Origin: Polyangium sp. 15x6
Lineage (GTDB): Bacteria; Myxococcota_A; Polyangia; Polyangiales; Polyangiaceae
Assembly (NCBI RefSeq): GCF_029960785.1
Contig: NZ_JASBQE010000080.1
Location: 1-55,203, forward strand
Direction: 5' to 3'
DNA length: 55,203 bases
Within the stretch, counting starts at the first letter, position 1, and every line of letters begins with the position of its first letter. Both the position numbers and the translations under genes were made by a program. Under the pieces are notes generated by a model. It was not told where the DNA came from. It saw nothing but the letters and a program-made list of their open reading frames with translations, and did no database searches. Positions 54,664-55,203 of the stretch are shown here, in pieces.

Positions 54664-54965
54664 GAGCGCGGGGCTTCGCCCCGCACCCCAGCAGGGGGCT
54701 GTCCGCCCCCTGCACCCCGGACCAGGCACGGCCTGGACCGAAGGCCGAGAAACCGCGCAATGCGCGGTTTCTCGGACGGGACCGGGGCAAGACCCTCCAC
54801 GAGCTTGCCAGCCAAAACAGTAGCGCTGCCGTACCTGGTCGCGACGTTTTCCCTGTCGACAGCGCGCATCGCGCGCTGTCGCCCCGCGTCCAGGGCTTGC
54901 CCTGGTCCGGGTCCAGGGGCGGACAGCCCCTGGTCGGGTCCGGGGTGAAACCCCGGCGCTACGCC
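54664..54965. repeat. Composite hairpin element, copy F
   Basis: Left arm (type 2): GCGGGGC/GCCCCGC (54668-54684), GCAGGGGGC/GCCCCCTGC with loop TGTCC, CCAGGC/GCCTGG, GAGAAACCGCGC stem. Core with GGCAAGACC and GAGCTTGCCAG. Right arm (type 4): GACAGCGCGC stem with loop ATC, CCAGGGC/GCCCTGG, CCAGGGGC/GCCCCTGG, CCGGGGT/ACCCCGG (54940-54956). The core and right arm closely resemble copy A. It fills the convergent gap to the MYXO-CTERM gene. Confidence 0.9.
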
Positions 54966-54998
54966 CCTCCCCCGCGCGGGAGAGGGGCCTGCGTTTTT
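54965..54998 (+). terminator. Possible rho-independent terminator
   Basis: A GC-rich hairpin, CCCCTCCCCC paired with GGGAGAGGGG (one mismatch, loop GCGC), followed a few bases later by TTTTT. It lies beyond copy F on the plus strand. Weak evidence, but consistent with transcripts from the left ending here. Confidence 0.35.
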
Positions 54999-55002
54999 CG
55001 AT

Positions 55003-55203
55003 CTAGAACCCGGCGCGCCGCGAGCGCAGGCGCCGCGCGAAGGCCGCGAGGCCAAGCGCGAGGCCGAGGACGCCCGCCGAGCCTGTGTTGCCCCGCGTGG
55101 TGCCCGCCGCGCGGCAATCGCAGCCGCTGTCGTCCGCGGGAAGGCTGCCGCCCGCGCCGGCCGAGCCACCCGCGCCGGCGCCGCCCGCGCCGCCGGCACC
55201 ACC
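55003..55203 (-). CDS. MYXO-CTERM sorting-domain protein, 3' end only
   Basis: Partial: the last 66 codons, cut at the window edge. A Gly/Ala-rich linker is followed by GCDCRAAG-type Cys motif, a hydrophobic segment (VLGLALGLAAF) and a basic tail (RRLRSRRAGF). This is the tripartite MYXO-CTERM sorting signal that, in myxobacteria, is cut by a rhomboid-like protease and anchors proteins on the surface. Stop codon TAG at 55003-55005. Confidence 0.85.
   Translation of the reverse strand, partial: GGAGGAGGAGAGGSAGAGGSLPADDSGCDCRAAGTTRGNTGSAGVLGLALGLAAFARRLRSRRAGF

Overview
The window is about 55 kb of very GC-rich DNA with almost no A/T-ending codons. It is full of lipoproteins, Hanks-type Ser/Thr kinases and exported proteins with Gly/Ser-rich tethers, and its right edge carries a MYXO-CTERM-type C-terminal signal. 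Together these point to a myxobacterium, most likely order Polyangiales (Sorangium/Polyangium-like). This is inferred from gene content only. No rRNA, tRNA, CRISPR array or transposase gene was seen.

Layout. (1) 0.2-8.5 kb: a kinase with 16 WD40 repeats, a dicarboxylate-type transporter, a small thioesterase, a MerC-like membrane protein and a hypothetical gene. (2) 7.5-14.9 kb: two surface lipoproteins (a Cys-rich repeat protein and a parallel beta-helix), then a membrane-fused spermidine-synthase-like protein. (3) 15.1-21.7 kb: a chemosensory cluster of receiver, CheD, CheA, CheW, CheR and a receptor, with no CheB. Its CheD lacks the catalytic Cys. (4) 22.1-29.7 kb: an SDR oxidoreductase, then five same-strand genes: an exported protein, a lipoprotein resembling large lipid transfer proteins, an ECF sigma factor, a membrane kinase and a HEAT-repeat lipoprotein. 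(5) 29.9-35.1 kb: a SEC-C protein, a lipoprotein, and a lipoprotein ending in an HNH-like nuclease domain followed by a possible immunity gene. (6) 35.2-43.3 kb: a carbohydrate locus with three tethered lipoproteins and a GPH-type sugar symporter. (7) 43.6-55.2 kb: purU, gpmA, a PAS-STAS protein, a PcrA-type helicase, a tandem ATP-grasp protein, a third kinase with a TPR/PEGA-like partner, an atypical receiver, and the end of a MYXO-CTERM protein.

The most striking feature is not a gene. Six copies of a roughly 300-bp element occur at 1, 16.0, 19.6, 43.3, 45.5 and 54.7 kb. Each is two inward-facing arms of four GC-rich hairpins around a variable core. Five copies fill the gap between two convergent genes almost from stop codon to stop codon, and the sixth abuts a stop codon at the window edge. 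Arms come in at least four sequence types, the two arms of one copy are always of different types, and stem differences between types are mostly compensated base for base. This looks like a structure-selected, modular intergenic element (REPIN/BIME-like, or a bidirectional terminator/insulator).

Working model: the window combines surface lipoproteins, membrane kinases and one chemosensory array, which suits a social, predatory or polymer-degrading life style. The likeliest new biology is the hairpin element, the lipoprotein nuclease/immunity pair, the lipid-transfer-like lipoprotein with its ECF/kinase neighbours, and the Cys-less CheD.
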